64,000 nt of DNA. Source: Dactylosporangium vinaceum. Its GTDB lineage: Bacteria > Actinomycetota > Actinomycetes > Mycobacteriales > Micromonosporaceae. The stretch lies in assembly GCF_019904175.1 (NCBI RefSeq), contig NZ_CP061913.1, positions 8,618,001-8,682,000 on the forward strand, read 5' to 3'. Positions 24,042-33,084 of the stretch are shown piece after piece (within the stretch, counting starts at the first letter, position 1; each line of letters starts with the position of its first letter). The notes under the pieces were generated by a model. The model was not told where the DNA came from. It saw only the letters and a program-made list of their open reading frames with translations, and did not search any database. Made by a program: the position numbers and the translations under genes.

Positions 24042-25364
24042 CTACGCGACGTCGGCCGTGACGGCGTCGTCGTCGCGCGGCTGGGCCAGCTGGATGCGGC
24101 GGTGCTCGGCGTCGGTGTGCAGCACCTGGACCGCCACTACGCGCTCCGAAGTGGACAGCCGGCCGCCGTTGAGCTCGTCGCGCAGCGTCTCGCTCATCCG
24201 CGTGCAGTGCAGCATCGCCAGGGGGCCGTCCTCGTATCCGGCCAGCCGCAGCAGCACGAACCCGCCGCCGCGGCGCTCCTGGCGCTCCGGCGTCGCCTGG
24301 ACGACCCGCCCCTCCAGCCGCGCGCCGATCGGCGGCAGCAGCGGGGTGACGGCCGCGACGGCGCCGAGCGGCATCGCGGCGGCCGGCCCGGCACCGGCCG
24401 GCTCGGCGAGCGCGTGCAGCTTCAGCCGGATCTTGCGCTCGGCCGGGTCGACGCTGCGGATCTCGACGTCCACGTCCATGTCCGGCGAGAGGTTGGCCTG
24501 GCGGGCCTGGGCGTAGCGGACGTAGCCGTTGATGCCGTGGGCGACCGACACGAACGCGCCGACGCCCTCGCGGAGACTGATGACGCGGCCGGTGTACGTG
24601 CGCCCGACCGGATACTCGGCGACGATCCGCGGCCAGGGGTCGATCTGGTCGGCCAGCAGCGTGTAGCGCGCGACGCCGTCCAGCCCGACGGTGGCCGCAC
24701 CGTCCAGCCGCTCGCCGACCCGGAACAGCCGGCGCATGTCGGAGATGGTGCGGGCGTAGTCGACGTCGGTGCTGCCGAGCACCAGGCGGCGGCGCCGGCC
24801 CTCGTCGACGACCTGGACCGCCACCCAGTCCTTGGCCACCTCCGTCACGGTGCCGGGCAGCCACTGGGTGCCGGTGTGCTCCAGCGGCACCAGGTCGTTT
24901 TCCACCACCGGCTCGTCGCGGGCCCGCTCGACCTGGCTCTTGAGCTGCCGGGCCAGGGCGGCCAGGCGCAGCCCGCTCGGTGCGTAGAGCAGCACCCTGC
25001 AGGTCGCGGCCAGGTCGCGCGGGAGGTCCTGCTCGCGCTGGGCCAGGACGATGATGCGCTTGCCGAGCACCATGCCCTGCCCGAGCACCAGCGCCGGCAG
25101 CGGAGCCGGGGCGCTGCAGTCGACCACGACGAGCTCGGCGTGCTGGACGCCGCTCCAGAGCACCTCGACGGTGCCGTCGCCGGCGAACACGTCGTCGGCC
25201 CGCTCGACGGTCAGGCCGCAGTCCTGCAGTGTCGGCTCGTAGATCTCGTTGTACAGGGCGTCGAAGTCCATCAGTGTGCCGTCGGCGAGCCTGCGCCCGC
25301 CGTGGGGCACGGCGACGAACACCACGCCGGCCTTCGGTACTTCGCACCGCACCACGCTTGCCAT
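24042..25364 (-). CDS. Fusion of a nucleoside deoxyribosyltransferase/TIR-like domain with S1 RNA-binding domains
   Basis: A 440-aa protein. Residues about 10-120 match the pattern of the nucleoside 2-deoxyribosyltransferase/TIR-like fold: VVFVAVPHGG, then YNEIYEPTLQDCGL, RADDVFAG, ELVVVDCS and LGKRIIVLAQ. At the place where catalytic members read NVFYELG this protein has PALVLGQ, so the catalytic Glu seems lost. Residues about 225-290 form an S1 domain (GRTYTGRVISLREGVGAFVS) and a second, weaker S1-like segment follows near the C terminus. RNA or ribosome binding is likely; the first domain may bind a nucleotide. ATG with GGGAGG upstream. Transcribed with two membrane-protein genes. Confidence 0.75.
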   Translation of the reverse strand: MASVVRCEVPKAGVVFVAVPHGGRRLADGTLMDFDALYNEIYEPTLQDCGLTVERADDVFAGDGTVEVLWSGVQHAELVVVDCSAPAPLPALVLGQGMVLGKRIIVLAQREQDLPRDLAATCRVLLYAPSGLRLAALARQLKSQVERARDEPVVENDLVPLEHTGTQWLPGTVTEVAKDWVAVQVVDEGRRRRLVLGSTDVDYARTISDMRRLFRVGERLDGAATVGLDGVARYTLLADQIDPWPRIVAEYPVGRTYTGRVISLREGVGAFVSVAHGINGYVRYAQARQANLSPDMDVDVEIRSVDPAERKIRLKLHALAEPAGAGPAAAMPLGAVAAVTPLLPPIGARLEGRVVQATPERQERRGGGFVLLRLAGYEDGPLAMLHCTRMSETLRDELNGGRLSTSERVVAVQVLHTDAEHRRIQLAQPRDDDAVTADVA

Positions 25365-25422
25365 TCCCCCGCCTCCCCGTTTGTGTGCCCGATCGGTTGA
25401 CGCTGAGCCGGCGAGCGCCGGC

Positions 25423-26094
25423 TTACGCGGACGGCAGCGGACCCGGCCCGCGAAGGATCGCCTTCGCCTCGGCCAGCGGGTCCACGTACGCGCCCAGGAA
25501 GTACCGCACGGCGGCCGCATGGACGCGGGCGGCCGTGTTGAGCAGCAGCGCCGCGAACGGCGCCAGCAGCAGGAACACCACCGCGGCGACGAGGGCCGAG
25601 CCCAGGTCGTCGACGATGAACGACGCCGCGCCGGACCCGTGCCCGAGCAGGAGCCCCGGGCCGTAGTCGCCGTTCGGCACGGCCCAGTACCAGGCCGGCA
25701 GCAGTACCCCGGCCAGGACCGTCACCCACAGCCCGAGCGCTACCGCGTCGAGCGGCAGCAGGATCAGCAACAGCGGGATCAGGTAGACGACGTCGCGCCG
25801 GGTGGCCCGGTCGGTCCACCGGGCCCGGAGCCGGGCCAGCAGCCCCTCGTCGGGCAGCGTCGCGTAGGTGCCGATGACCCGCTCACCGAACAGCCGCGCC
25901 CGGGCCCGCTCGACCCCGGCGCAGCCGCGCACGACGATCGCGGCCCCGGCCAGCAGCGGTACGCCGAACACGACGATGCTCAGCGCGAACGAGCTCGCGA
26001 GCACCGCCAGTGCCACGGCGAACAGCACCGGGCCCACGACGAGGTAGCTGGCCAGGTACAGCGTCGCCCGCAACGGGTGCAGCCGGAGGCTCAT
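25423..26094 (-). CDS. Membrane protein, putative sensor-domain family
   Basis: A 223-aa integral membrane protein with four strongly hydrophobic segments (about 10-55 as two helices, 105-135 and 160-185) and a cytoplasmic loop between them. The organisation resembles the 'putative sensor' domain found at the N terminus of many actinobacterial histidine kinases, but no kinase follows. It overlaps the small coiled-coil protein gene by 4 nt and precedes the S1 fusion gene. Confidence 0.7.
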   Translation of the reverse strand: MSLRLHPLRATLYLASYLVVGPVLFAVALAVLASSFALSIVVFGVPLLAGAAIVVRGCAGVERARARLFGERVIGTYATLPDEGLLARLRARWTDRATRRDVVYLIPLLLILLPLDAVALGLWVTVLAGVLLPAWYWAVPNGDYGPGLLLGHGSGAASFIVDDLGSALVAAVVFLLLAPFAALLLNTAARVHAAAVRYFLGAYVDPLAEAKAILRGPGPLPSA

Positions 26095-26324
26095 CCGACG
26101 CTCCGCAACAGCTGCTCCACCGCCTGGACGCGGGCGTTGAGCGCGGCGAGCTGCTCATTGAGCGTTTCCTGGTTGGCCACGGCCTGCTCGGCGAGCCTGC
26201 GGTAGGAGGCCATCGCCACCGCGTCGGCCCGGTGCCGCTGCAGCCGGAAGTATCCCAAAATACTCGCCGTGATCCCGGCTACAACAATTAAGATAATAAC
26301 GATGGCGGTAATGGCGCCGCCCAT
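26091..26324 (-). CDS. Small membrane-anchored coiled-coil protein
   Basis: 77 aa: one N-terminal membrane helix (ITAIVIILIVVAGITASIL) followed by a helical, heptad-rich tail (EQAVANQETLNEQLAALNAR). The stop overlaps the start of the sensor-domain gene. First gene of a three-gene minus unit. No known family recognised; an assembly or anchoring role is possible. Confidence 0.7.
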   Translation of the reverse strand: MGGAITAIVIILIVVAGITASILGYFRLQRHRADAVAMASYRRLAEQAVANQETLNEQLAALNARVQAVEQLLRSVG

Positions 26325-26341
26325 AGCAGTTTCCCTTCGGA

Positions 26342-26632
26342 TCAGTCTTCCGCAAGCGCTGCCACGATGGCCTCGGTGTTCAGGTGAAGATCGAACGGCA
26401 TCAACTCGTAGTACTTCATCGCCTTGCCGTCCTCGGACAGCTCCAGCTCGCCGCGCACCAGATTGGCCGCTTCCAACCGACCTAAGTGCATGTAGAGCAG
26501 GGGGCGTGAGAGCTCGAGCCGACGGGCCAGCTCACTGACGTGCACACGACCCCGGGCGAGCTCCGCGATGACGCGCAGCCGCTGGGCATGCCCAACGGCC
26601 GCGAGCACAGTCAGGAGATCTTCGCTGTTCAG
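26342..26632 (-). CDS. Winged-helix (ArsR-like) repressor
   Basis: A compact winged-helix protein of 88-96 aa with HVSELARRLELSRPLLYMHL as the recognition region. It is divergent from the MMPL exporter gene, the usual setting for a local repressor. A GTG at 26608 is a possible start, but it would cut into helix 1. A CTG at 26632 has AAGGA 7 nt upstream and gives a normal-length N terminus (MNSEDLLTVLAAVGHAQ), so I prefer it. Confidence 0.8.
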   Translation of the reverse strand: MNSEDLLTVLAAVGHAQRLRVIAELARGRVHVSELARRLELSRPLLYMHLGRLEAANLVRGELELSEDGKAMKYYELMPFDLHLNTEAIVAALAED

Positions 26633-26664
26633 GGTGACATCCTTAGAACTCGTTCATGTGTAAG

Positions 26665-26697
26665 TTGACACTGACAGGTGGTGCTCTAGACTGTCAA
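26665..26697 (+). promoter_or_regulatory. Promoter/operator of the MMPL exporter
   Basis: A consensus-like promoter TTGACA (26665-26670), 16 nt, TAGACT (26687-26692). The -35 hexamer has an inverted copy TGTCAA at 26692-26697, giving a dyad across the promoter, a likely binding site for the divergent winged-helix protein. The exporter starts 117 nt downstream. Confidence 0.6.
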
Positions 26698-26813
26698 TAG
26701 CTAGCCCACTCTTTCAAGTCTTCGTCTCTGGGAACCGCCGGCACGTCCGCCGCGCGGCGGCCGGCACCTGTCGCTCCGGTCGCGCATTCACCATTCACCC
26801 CGAGGGAGCAACG

Positions 26814-29015
26814 GTGGCTGACAAGAATCTCATTACGCGGGTCGCGCGCTGGAGCGCGACACACGCGTGGCTGGCCATTCTCGGCTGGCTCGCGTTCGTC
26901 GTGCTGTGCCTGGTCGTCAACGCGGCGGTGGGCACGGTTCCGGCCACGAGCAATGACTATCGCGTCGGCGAAGCGGGCCGGGCGGAGCAGATCACCACCG
27001 ACGCCGGGATGCCCGGCGCGGAGTACGAGCGCGTGCTCATCACCGCCAAGGACGGCCAGACGGCCACGGCGGCCGATCTGGACGCCGCCGCCGCGGACGT
27101 GACCCAGCGGATGAAGGCCATCGACCAGATCCGGGAGGTCGGCGCGCCGCTGCACCACACCAACCCGGACGCGGTCCTCGTGCCCATCTACCTGAAGGCC
27201 GGCGACACCTGGGCCCGCGACAACATCCAGGTGGTGCTCGACACCACCGCCGGCGCCCAGGCCGCCCACCCCGGCCTGCGCATCGAGGAGACCGGCAGCG
27301 TCTCGATCGACAACGGCATCGACGTGCAGCTGGGCAAGGACCTGCAGCTGGCGGAGAAGATCACCCTGCCGGCCACCCTGATCATCCTGCTGCTCGTCTT
27401 CGGCGCGCTTGTCGCCGCGGGCATCCCGGTGCTGCTCGCCCTGTCGTCGGTCGTCGCCGCGATGGGCCTGGCCGGCATCGCCTCGCACATCGTCCCCGAC
27501 GCCGGCGCCACCCGTAACGTCATCCTGCTCATGGGCATGGCGGTCGGCGTCGACTACTCCCTCTTCTACCTCAAGCGCGAACGGGAGGAGCGGGCCCGCG
27601 CGGGCGGGAAGATCAGCCCGGCGGCCGCCGTCGAGCTCGCGGCCGCGACCTCCGGCCACACGGTCCTCGTGTCCGGGCTCGCCGTCACCGCCGCGATGCT
27701 GGGGCTGTACATCGAGGGCGACGTCGTGTTCAGCTCGCTCGCGACCTCGTCGGTCATCGTCGTGCTCGTCGCGATGATCGCTTCTTTGACGGTACTGCCG
27801 GCCCTGCTGGTCAAGTGCAACCGCGCGCTGGACTGGCCGATGAAGCGCCGCCACCAGAGCGAGGACCGCCCCGGCCGGGTGTGGTCGGCGCTGCTGCGCC
27901 CGGCGGTGCGGGCACCGTGGATCACGCTCGCCGGCGCCGCGCTCGTCATGCTCGCGCTCGCCGTGCCGGCGCTGACGATGCAGGTGAGCCTGCCCGGCAA
28001 CGCCAGCCTCCCGCACGAGGTGCCGCAGCTCAAGACCTGGGACCGGATGCTCACCCTGTTCCCGGCCTCGGGCGTGGTGCACGTCGTCGTGGTCAAGGCC
28101 CCGGCGGCCGAGGCCGACAACGTCAGCGCCGCGCTCACGCAGCTGGCCGCCCGGGCCGCGGCCGACCCGCTGTTCGTCAAGACCGACCCGGGGCCGGTGA
28201 CGACCTCGGCCGACCGGACCGTCTCGCGCATCCTGATCCCGATCTCGTTCTCCAGCGACGCGCCGGGCGCCAAGGAGTCCCTGGACCACCTGCGCGGACA
28301 GCTCGCGCCGGCCAGCCTCGGCGCGCTCAACGGCGCCGAATACGCGGTGAGCGGCGACGTCGGGCGCGACGCCGACACCGTCAAGCGGCAGGAGGACCGC
28401 CTGCCCTGGGTGGTGCTCTTCGTCGTCGTGCTCACGTTCGTCGTGATGTGGGTGGCGTACCGGTCGCTCGTCATCGCCGCGATCGCCGTCCTGCTCAACC
28501 TGCTGTCGGCCGCGGCCGCGTTCGGCGCCCTCGCACTCGTCTTCCAGCACACGTGGGCCGAGCCGCTGCTCGACTTCACCTCGAGCGGGTTCATCGTGTC
28601 CCGGGTGCCGCTGTTCCTGTTCGTCATCCTGTTCGGCCTCTCGATGGACTACCACGTGTTCGTGGTGAGCCGGATTCGCGAGCTGGTCAAGCGCGGGGTG
28701 CCGACCCGGGAGGCGGTCTACGGCGGCGCGTCGAGCTCGGCCGGCGTCATCACCGGCGCCGCGCTGGTGATGGTGTCCGTGTTCGCCAGCTTCGTGTTCA
28801 CGGGCCTGCTGGAGATGAAGGAGCTCGGCTTCGGCCTGGCCGTGGCGGTGCTGCTCGACGCCTTCATCATCCGGGTGTTCATGCTGCCGTCGCTGCTGAG
28901 CCTGCTGGGCCGGCACAGCTGGTGGCCGTCGCCGCTCTCGCGGGCCCAGGCCGCCCCGCCTGTCGAGTCGTCGGTGGCCGCCGGCGACAGTGACCGGCTG
29001 GGCGCCCGCGGCTGA
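26814..29015 (+). CDS. MMPL-family RND exporter
   Basis: A 733-aa MMPL/RND transporter: TM1 near residue 20, periplasmic loop, five TM helices (about 180-330), a second loop, and a second set of TM helices (about 540-705). The duplicated MMPL halves are complete. These proteins export lipids and lipopeptides by proton motive force, so it is the best candidate exporter for this cluster. GTG start with GAGGGAG upstream; strong promoter and divergent repressor. Confidence 0.93.
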   Translation: MADKNLITRVARWSATHAWLAILGWLAFVVLCLVVNAAVGTVPATSNDYRVGEAGRAEQITTDAGMPGAEYERVLITAKDGQTATAADLDAAAADVTQRMKAIDQIREVGAPLHHTNPDAVLVPIYLKAGDTWARDNIQVVLDTTAGAQAAHPGLRIEETGSVSIDNGIDVQLGKDLQLAEKITLPATLIILLLVFGALVAAGIPVLLALSSVVAAMGLAGIASHIVPDAGATRNVILLMGMAVGVDYSLFYLKREREERARAGGKISPAAAVELAAATSGHTVLVSGLAVTAAMLGLYIEGDVVFSSLATSSVIVVLVAMIASLTVLPALLVKCNRALDWPMKRRHQSEDRPGRVWSALLRPAVRAPWITLAGAALVMLALAVPALTMQVSLPGNASLPHEVPQLKTWDRMLTLFPASGVVHVVVVKAPAAEADNVSAALTQLAARAAADPLFVKTDPGPVTTSADRTVSRILIPISFSSDAPGAKESLDHLRGQLAPASLGALNGAEYAVSGDVGRDADTVKRQEDRLPWVVLFVVVLTFVVMWVAYRSLVIAAIAVLLNLLSAAAAFGALALVFQHTWAEPLLDFTSSGFIVSRVPLFLFVILFGLSMDYHVFVVSRIRELVKRGVPTREAVYGGASSSAGVITGAALVMVSVFASFVFTGLLEMKELGFGLAVAVLLDAFIIRVFMLPSLLSLLGRHSWWPSPLSRAQAAPPVESSVAAGDSDRLGARG

Positions 29016-29034
29016 TCCTCCCGCGCCGCACCAC

Positions 29035-29068
29035 GGCGCCGCTCGCCTCTCGGCGAGCGGCGCCTTTT
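29035..29068 (+). terminator. Terminator after the MMPL exporter
   Basis: Perfect 13-bp stem (GGCGCCGCTCGCC, 29035-29047, with 29052-29064), 4-nt loop, then TTTT; 20 nt past the stop. Confidence 0.92.
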
Positions 29069-29193
29069 CCTTGTGCGGCCCGGGATCGCGGTGCTTAAGG
29101 GTCCGGTTAATCACCTGTCCGGCCATCGAGGCGCTTCATATCCTCGAACAGTAGAACGTGACCAGTTCGCCCCGGTCCACCTGCGAGGTCCGA

Positions 29194-29712
29194 ATGTTTG
29201 AGGCAGTACTCGGTCAGCGTCCCGCGGTATCCGTCGCCAGTTTCCGGGCGCTGATGTCCGAGTTCCCAACGGGCGTCTCCGTCGTCACCGCACTCGACGA
29301 CGGGCAGCCGCGCGGCATGACCTGCTCGTCGGTCTGCAGCGTCACCATCAAGCCGCCGACCCTGCTGGTGTGCCTGCGGGCCGCCAGCCCGACGCTCGAC
29401 GCGGTGCAGCGGTCCGGGACCTTCGCGGTCAATCTGTTGCACGGCAAGGCCCAGCCGACGGCGGAGCTGTTCGCCTCCGGCGACCCGGACCGGTTCGACA
29501 TCGTCAAGTGGGTCCTGCCCGAGCCGGCGGGCGGCCCGCACCTCCCCGAGGACGCGCACACCGTCGCCGACTGCCGGGTGAGCCACACCCGCAGCGTCGG
29601 CGAGCACGTGGTCGTGTTCGGCGAGATCTTCGGCATCACCCCGGCCACCGCGGACCCGCCGCTGCTCTACGGCCGCCGGCAGTTCGCCACCTGGGCCGAC
29701 GCAACCCCATAA
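29194..29712 (+). CDS. Flavin reductase (flavin-reductase-like domain)
   Basis: A 172-aa NAD(P)H:flavin oxidoreductase. The motif FPTGVSVVTALDDG near residue 25 and GMTCSSVCSVTIKPPTLL are typical of reductase components of two-component flavin enzymes. It probably delivers FADH2 to the tryptophan halogenase at 4007. ATG at 29194 has GAGG upstream; an in-frame GTG at 29158 would add 12 residues without a ribosome site. Confidence 0.92.
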   Translation: MFEAVLGQRPAVSVASFRALMSEFPTGVSVVTALDDGQPRGMTCSSVCSVTIKPPTLLVCLRAASPTLDAVQRSGTFAVNLLHGKAQPTAELFASGDPDRFDIVKWVLPEPAGGPHLPEDAHTVADCRVSHTRSVGEHVVVFGEIFGITPATADPPLLYGRRQFATWADATP

Positions 29713-29759
29713 CACCAGCACCCCGACCAGGTCCCTTCGATGTGTGAGGACGCACGAGC

Positions 29760-30782
29760 ATGAACGAATCGAGCAGCCTGCGGATTCGCCGGCTCTTCTA
29801 CGGCAGCTGGATCGCCCAGGCGGTGTACGCGGCCGCGAAGCTGGACCTGGCCGACCTCATCGACGGCGGGACCCGCGACGTGGCCACCCTGGCCGAGCGG
29901 ACCGGCACCAACCCGGAGGCCCTGTACCGCGTACTGCGCGCGCTGGCCGGGGAGGGCATCTTCACCGAGACCGGGCCCCGCGAGTTCGGGATGACCCCGG
30001 CCGCGATCGGCCTGCTCTCCACCGGCGACGACTCGGTGAAGAACCTGGCCATCTTCTACGGCAAGGAGGTGCACCAGGCGTACGGGCGCATCCTCGACTC
30101 GCTGAAGACCGGCACCCCGGCCATCGACGCGATCTACGGCATGACGCTGTGGGCGCACATGGAGCGCGACGAGGAGACCGGCGAGGCCTTTCGCCGGGGT
30201 ATGGGTGCCACGACGTGGGACGAGCAGCTCCCACTGCCGCAGACGTACGACTTCAGTGGCATCAAGCGGCTGGTCGATGTCGGCGGCGGTGAAGGGACGA
30301 TGCTCGCGGCCGTCCTGCATGAGCATCCGGAGATGACAGGCGTGCTCGTCGAGCTCCCGTCCGGCATCGACCGCACCAAGCGGCACTTCCACGAGGCCGG
30401 CGTGGCCGACCGGGCCGAGATCGTCGAGGGCAGCGCGTTCGACGTCCTGCCGCACGGTGACGGCTACATGATGAGCTGCGTGCTGCACGCGATGAACGAC
30501 GAGAGCAGCGTCGTCGCGCTGAGCCGCATCCGCGACGCGATCGACCCCGACGGCCGCCTGATCATCCTCGAACGCATCGTCGCCGCGCCCGACGAGCCGA
30601 GCCTGGCCAAGATCCTCGACGTGTCGATGATGCTGATGAACGGCGGCCAGGAGCGCACCGAGGCCGAGTGGCACGGCCTGCTCGCCCAGGCCGGCTTCAA
30701 GCTCAGCCGGATCGTGGTGCTGCCGTACTTCAGCGGCGGCGCCGAGCTGGCCGCGATCGAGGCGACCCCCGTCCCCCGCTGA
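29760..30782 (+). CDS. SAM-dependent O-methyltransferase (class of plant/antibiotic OMTs)
   Basis: A 340-aa methyltransferase_2 family enzyme: N-terminal dimerisation/winged-helix domain (1-100), SAM motif VDVGGGEGTML near 175, and SCVLHAMNDE in the catalytic region, where HxWxDE-type enzymes carry the base His (here H in LHAMND). Methylates a hydroxyl of the cluster product or an aromatic precursor. ATG with AGGA about 10 nt upstream; 47 nt after the flavin reductase, so probably one transcript. Confidence 0.9.
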   Translation: MNESSSLRIRRLFYGSWIAQAVYAAAKLDLADLIDGGTRDVATLAERTGTNPEALYRVLRALAGEGIFTETGPREFGMTPAAIGLLSTGDDSVKNLAIFYGKEVHQAYGRILDSLKTGTPAIDAIYGMTLWAHMERDEETGEAFRRGMGATTWDEQLPLPQTYDFSGIKRLVDVGGGEGTMLAAVLHEHPEMTGVLVELPSGIDRTKRHFHEAGVADRAEIVEGSAFDVLPHGDGYMMSCVLHAMNDESSVVALSRIRDAIDPDGRLIILERIVAAPDEPSLAKILDVSMMLMNGGQERTEAEWHGLLAQAGFKLSRIVVLPYFSGGAELAAIEATPVPR

Positions 30783-30809
30783 TCCCCCTCCCCGCTTGTC
30801 ACATTGCAG

Positions 30810-30862
30810 CGGCCGCGGCACCGGAGCCACGCGAATCGGCTCCGGTGCCGCGGCCGTTGCTT
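30810..30862 (+). terminator. Strong terminator at the right border of the first cluster
   Basis: Perfect 19-bp stem (30810-30828 with 30838-30856), 9-nt loop, followed by TTGCTT. 28 nt past the methyltransferase stop. It marks a natural end to the cluster's plus-strand genes. Confidence 0.9.
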
Positions 30863-31005
30863 CGCAGCCGCCGCCCGCCGCCTGGCCGGCGCGCTCCTCC
30901 TGCGCCGTAACCAGGTCTGATTCACGAGGGCGGCGGAAAATACACAACTGTCGGTAGCTCGTCCGGCCGCTCAACGGGAGCCCGCCGCGGTCCTAGGTTG
31001 AGGCC

Positions 31006-31884
31006 ATGGCCGGACGGAAGCGCGGTTCGACGAGGCGCAAAGTGATCTGGGGTGCGGTCGCCTACCTCGTCACGACGCTGGGGACGCTGCTGACCGACTA
31101 CCTGACCAGGCTGCACATCAGCCCGCTGCTGGGCTCGGTGCTGGCCACCGCGGTCGGGCTGGTGCTCGTCGTGGTCGGCGTGCTCATCGACGCGGCCAAG
31201 GAGGGCGAGGCGCAGGGGGCTCCGGCCACCGCGGGCTATCCGCAGCCGTACTACGAGCCGTATCGGCCAGACCAGAGCGGTCAACGCGGTGGCGACGCTC
31301 AGACGTATCAGGGCGGGACCTATCTGCCCGCGAGCCGTCCGGGCCGGCGCAGCGCGGCGGGCGTCGCCGGGGTGCTCGCGCTCGTGCTGCTGTTCTGCGG
31401 CGGCGGCGGGTTCGCGATCGCCTACGGCGCCCAGTCGCTCGGTCAGCGGGCGATCGGCTGGCTCGACGAGCAGGCCAAGCCGGGCTGGGAGAAGAAGACC
31501 GAGGACCCCGGGCGCGAGCGGCTGGCCCGGGCCGCGTCGCGGACCGAGGGCGCGCTGAGCGTCACCGTCACCTCGGTGCGGGTGAACACCGAGGTCACGA
31601 TGGTGACGATCACCGCGAAGAACTCCGGCACCGACTCGCTCAACCTGCCGGTGTTCAACAACGCCCAGCTCGGCGCGGCCGGGGCGAGCACGCTCGACGC
31701 CGATCCGGCAGCCGGCAGCTTCAGCGGTACCGTCGCCGCGAAGGGTCAGGCCACCGGCACGATCGTGTTCGACGGCGCGCTCCCGGCCGGCACCACCCGG
31801 GCGACCCTCTCGTTCGCGCACGTGCAGGGCAGCCTCAAGGGCCCGGACAGCATCTCGGTCGACATCGCGCTCACGGCATCTTGA
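31006..31884 (+). CDS. Membrane protein with extracellular beta domain
   Basis: 292 aa. Two membrane helices near the N terminus (about 12-30 and 42-60), a Pro/Tyr/Gln-rich linker, a third hydrophobic segment (SAAGVAGVLALVLLFCGGGG, about 117-136) and a C-terminal beta-rich domain of DUF4352-like character (from about 180). No function recognised. The last 14 nt overlap the convergent DUF3616 gene. Confidence 0.75.
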   Translation: MAGRKRGSTRRKVIWGAVAYLVTTLGTLLTDYLTRLHISPLLGSVLATAVGLVLVVVGVLIDAAKEGEAQGAPATAGYPQPYYEPYRPDQSGQRGGDAQTYQGGTYLPASRPGRRSAAGVAGVLALVLLFCGGGGFAIAYGAQSLGQRAIGWLDEQAKPGWEKKTEDPGRERLARAASRTEGALSVTVTSVRVNTEVTMVTITAKNSGTDSLNLPVFNNAQLGAAGASTLDADPAAGSFSGTVAAKGQATGTIVFDGALPAGTTRATLSFAHVQGSLKGPDSISVDIALTAS

Positions 31885-32932
31885 CGACGTCGGCCAGCAC
31901 GGCGCCGTCGTCGGTAAGGCGGTAGCGGGCCGGGCTGTCGTAGACGACCAGGAGGCGGCGGGCGCCGGGCTCGCCGATGAGCGTGATGCCCTCGGCGTGG
32001 TCGTCGCCGTCGCCGTACGGGAGGTCGAGCTCGCGGCTCAGGTCCGCGGGGCGGATCACCTGCGGGGCGGCGGCGTGGGCGGCGTGGTGCCAGCGGTACA
32101 GGCGGACCGGGCCGTCCAGGTCCATCGACGGGCCCGTGAGCAGGAGCAGGTCGTTGCCGTCCGGGCACATGTCGCGGATGCCGAGGCCGTCCAGGGCCAG
32201 GACGTGCTTGCGGTACAGCAGGCCGTCGTCGAATGGGCGCAGGCGCAGGCGCTGCGGCTCGGCCGGGTCGGTGTAGGGGCGCAGCTCCAGCACGAACGCC
32301 CAGCCGCGCAGGACCGGGCCGCGCAGGCCGAGGTAGACGCGCTCGCCGTGCACGGCGATACCCTCGATGTCGAGGCCGTTGTCCTTGCCCGGGATGGCCA
32401 GGAACGGGGCCAGGTGCGGGTCGTGCGCCAGCAGCGCGCGCAGGTTGTCAGCGCCGCTGAGGACCGCCGCGCGCTCCTCGCGGCCGTGCCACTGCACTGA
32501 CGGTACCGGCGACGGGAGGCCGGCCACCTCGGCGATCGGCAGGCGGACGAGCACCTGGCGGTTGTCCTGACCCTCGACCCGCGCGAGGCGCTTGAGCGGC
32601 TTGGCCCCGGCGTGGTGCGGCTTGATCTGCTTGCGCCGCAGGCTGTGCGAGCCGACCGCCCACAGGAACGGGCCCGAGCGGGCCAGGCCCTCGATGTCGG
32701 CCTCCGCGTCGGCGTCGGCGCCGGGGAGCGGCACGAAGTCGGCGAGGCGGAATGTGGTCTCGTCGGTGTAGGAGTCGCCGTCGCGCACCAGGCGCTCGAC
32801 GGTGGCCGTCTCGTCGCCGGCGACCCACAGCACGCGGCCGTCGGCGCGCACCGCCGAGAGGTTCGTGTGCGTCGTCGCGGCCCGCGAGCGCTCCCCGAGG
32901 TACAGCCGAATCGTCGTGTGGTTCGTCGTCAC
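31871..32932 (-). CDS. DUF3616 family protein
   Basis: About 353 aa, matching the DUF3616 pattern: repeated beta-blade segments such as NGLDIEGIAVHGERVYLGLRG-like runs, DIEGLARSG and HAEGITLIG, suggesting a beta-propeller. These proteins are uncharacterised. The GTG at 32932 is chosen because the family-like sequence begins at TIRLYLGER; in-frame ATG 32959 and GTG 32971 are alternatives and the ribosome sites do not decide. Confidence 0.8.
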   Translation of the reverse strand: MTTNHTTIRLYLGERSRAATTHTNLSAVRADGRVLWVAGDETATVERLVRDGDSYTDETTFRLADFVPLPGADADAEADIEGLARSGPFLWAVGSHSLRRKQIKPHHAGAKPLKRLARVEGQDNRQVLVRLPIAEVAGLPSPVPSVQWHGREERAAVLSGADNLRALLAHDPHLAPFLAIPGKDNGLDIEGIAVHGERVYLGLRGPVLRGWAFVLELRPYTDPAEPQRLRLRPFDDGLLYRKHVLALDGLGIRDMCPDGNDLLLLTGPSMDLDGPVRLYRWHHAAHAAAPQVIRPADLSRELDLPYGDGDDHAEGITLIGEPGARRLLVVYDSPARYRLTDDGAVLADVVKMP

Positions 32933-33040
32933 CCTCTCATCGTGACACTGCCGCGACATCGGGCCGCTCACTTAGGGCCGTTCCCCGAGGAGCCGGGCGG
33001 CTACGGGCGACCTCCGGCCACCCGCTCACCGCGCACGCGA

Positions 33041-33072
33041 CCGCCCGGTGGCCTGGATCGGCCACCGGGCGG
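33041..33072 (-). terminator. Terminator after pectate lyase
   Basis: Perfect 13-bp stem CCGCCCGGTGGCC (33041-33053) with 33060-33072, 6-nt loop, 13 nt past the lyase stop on the minus strand. Confidence 0.85.
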
Positions 33073-33084
33073 CTGGGCGGGGTG

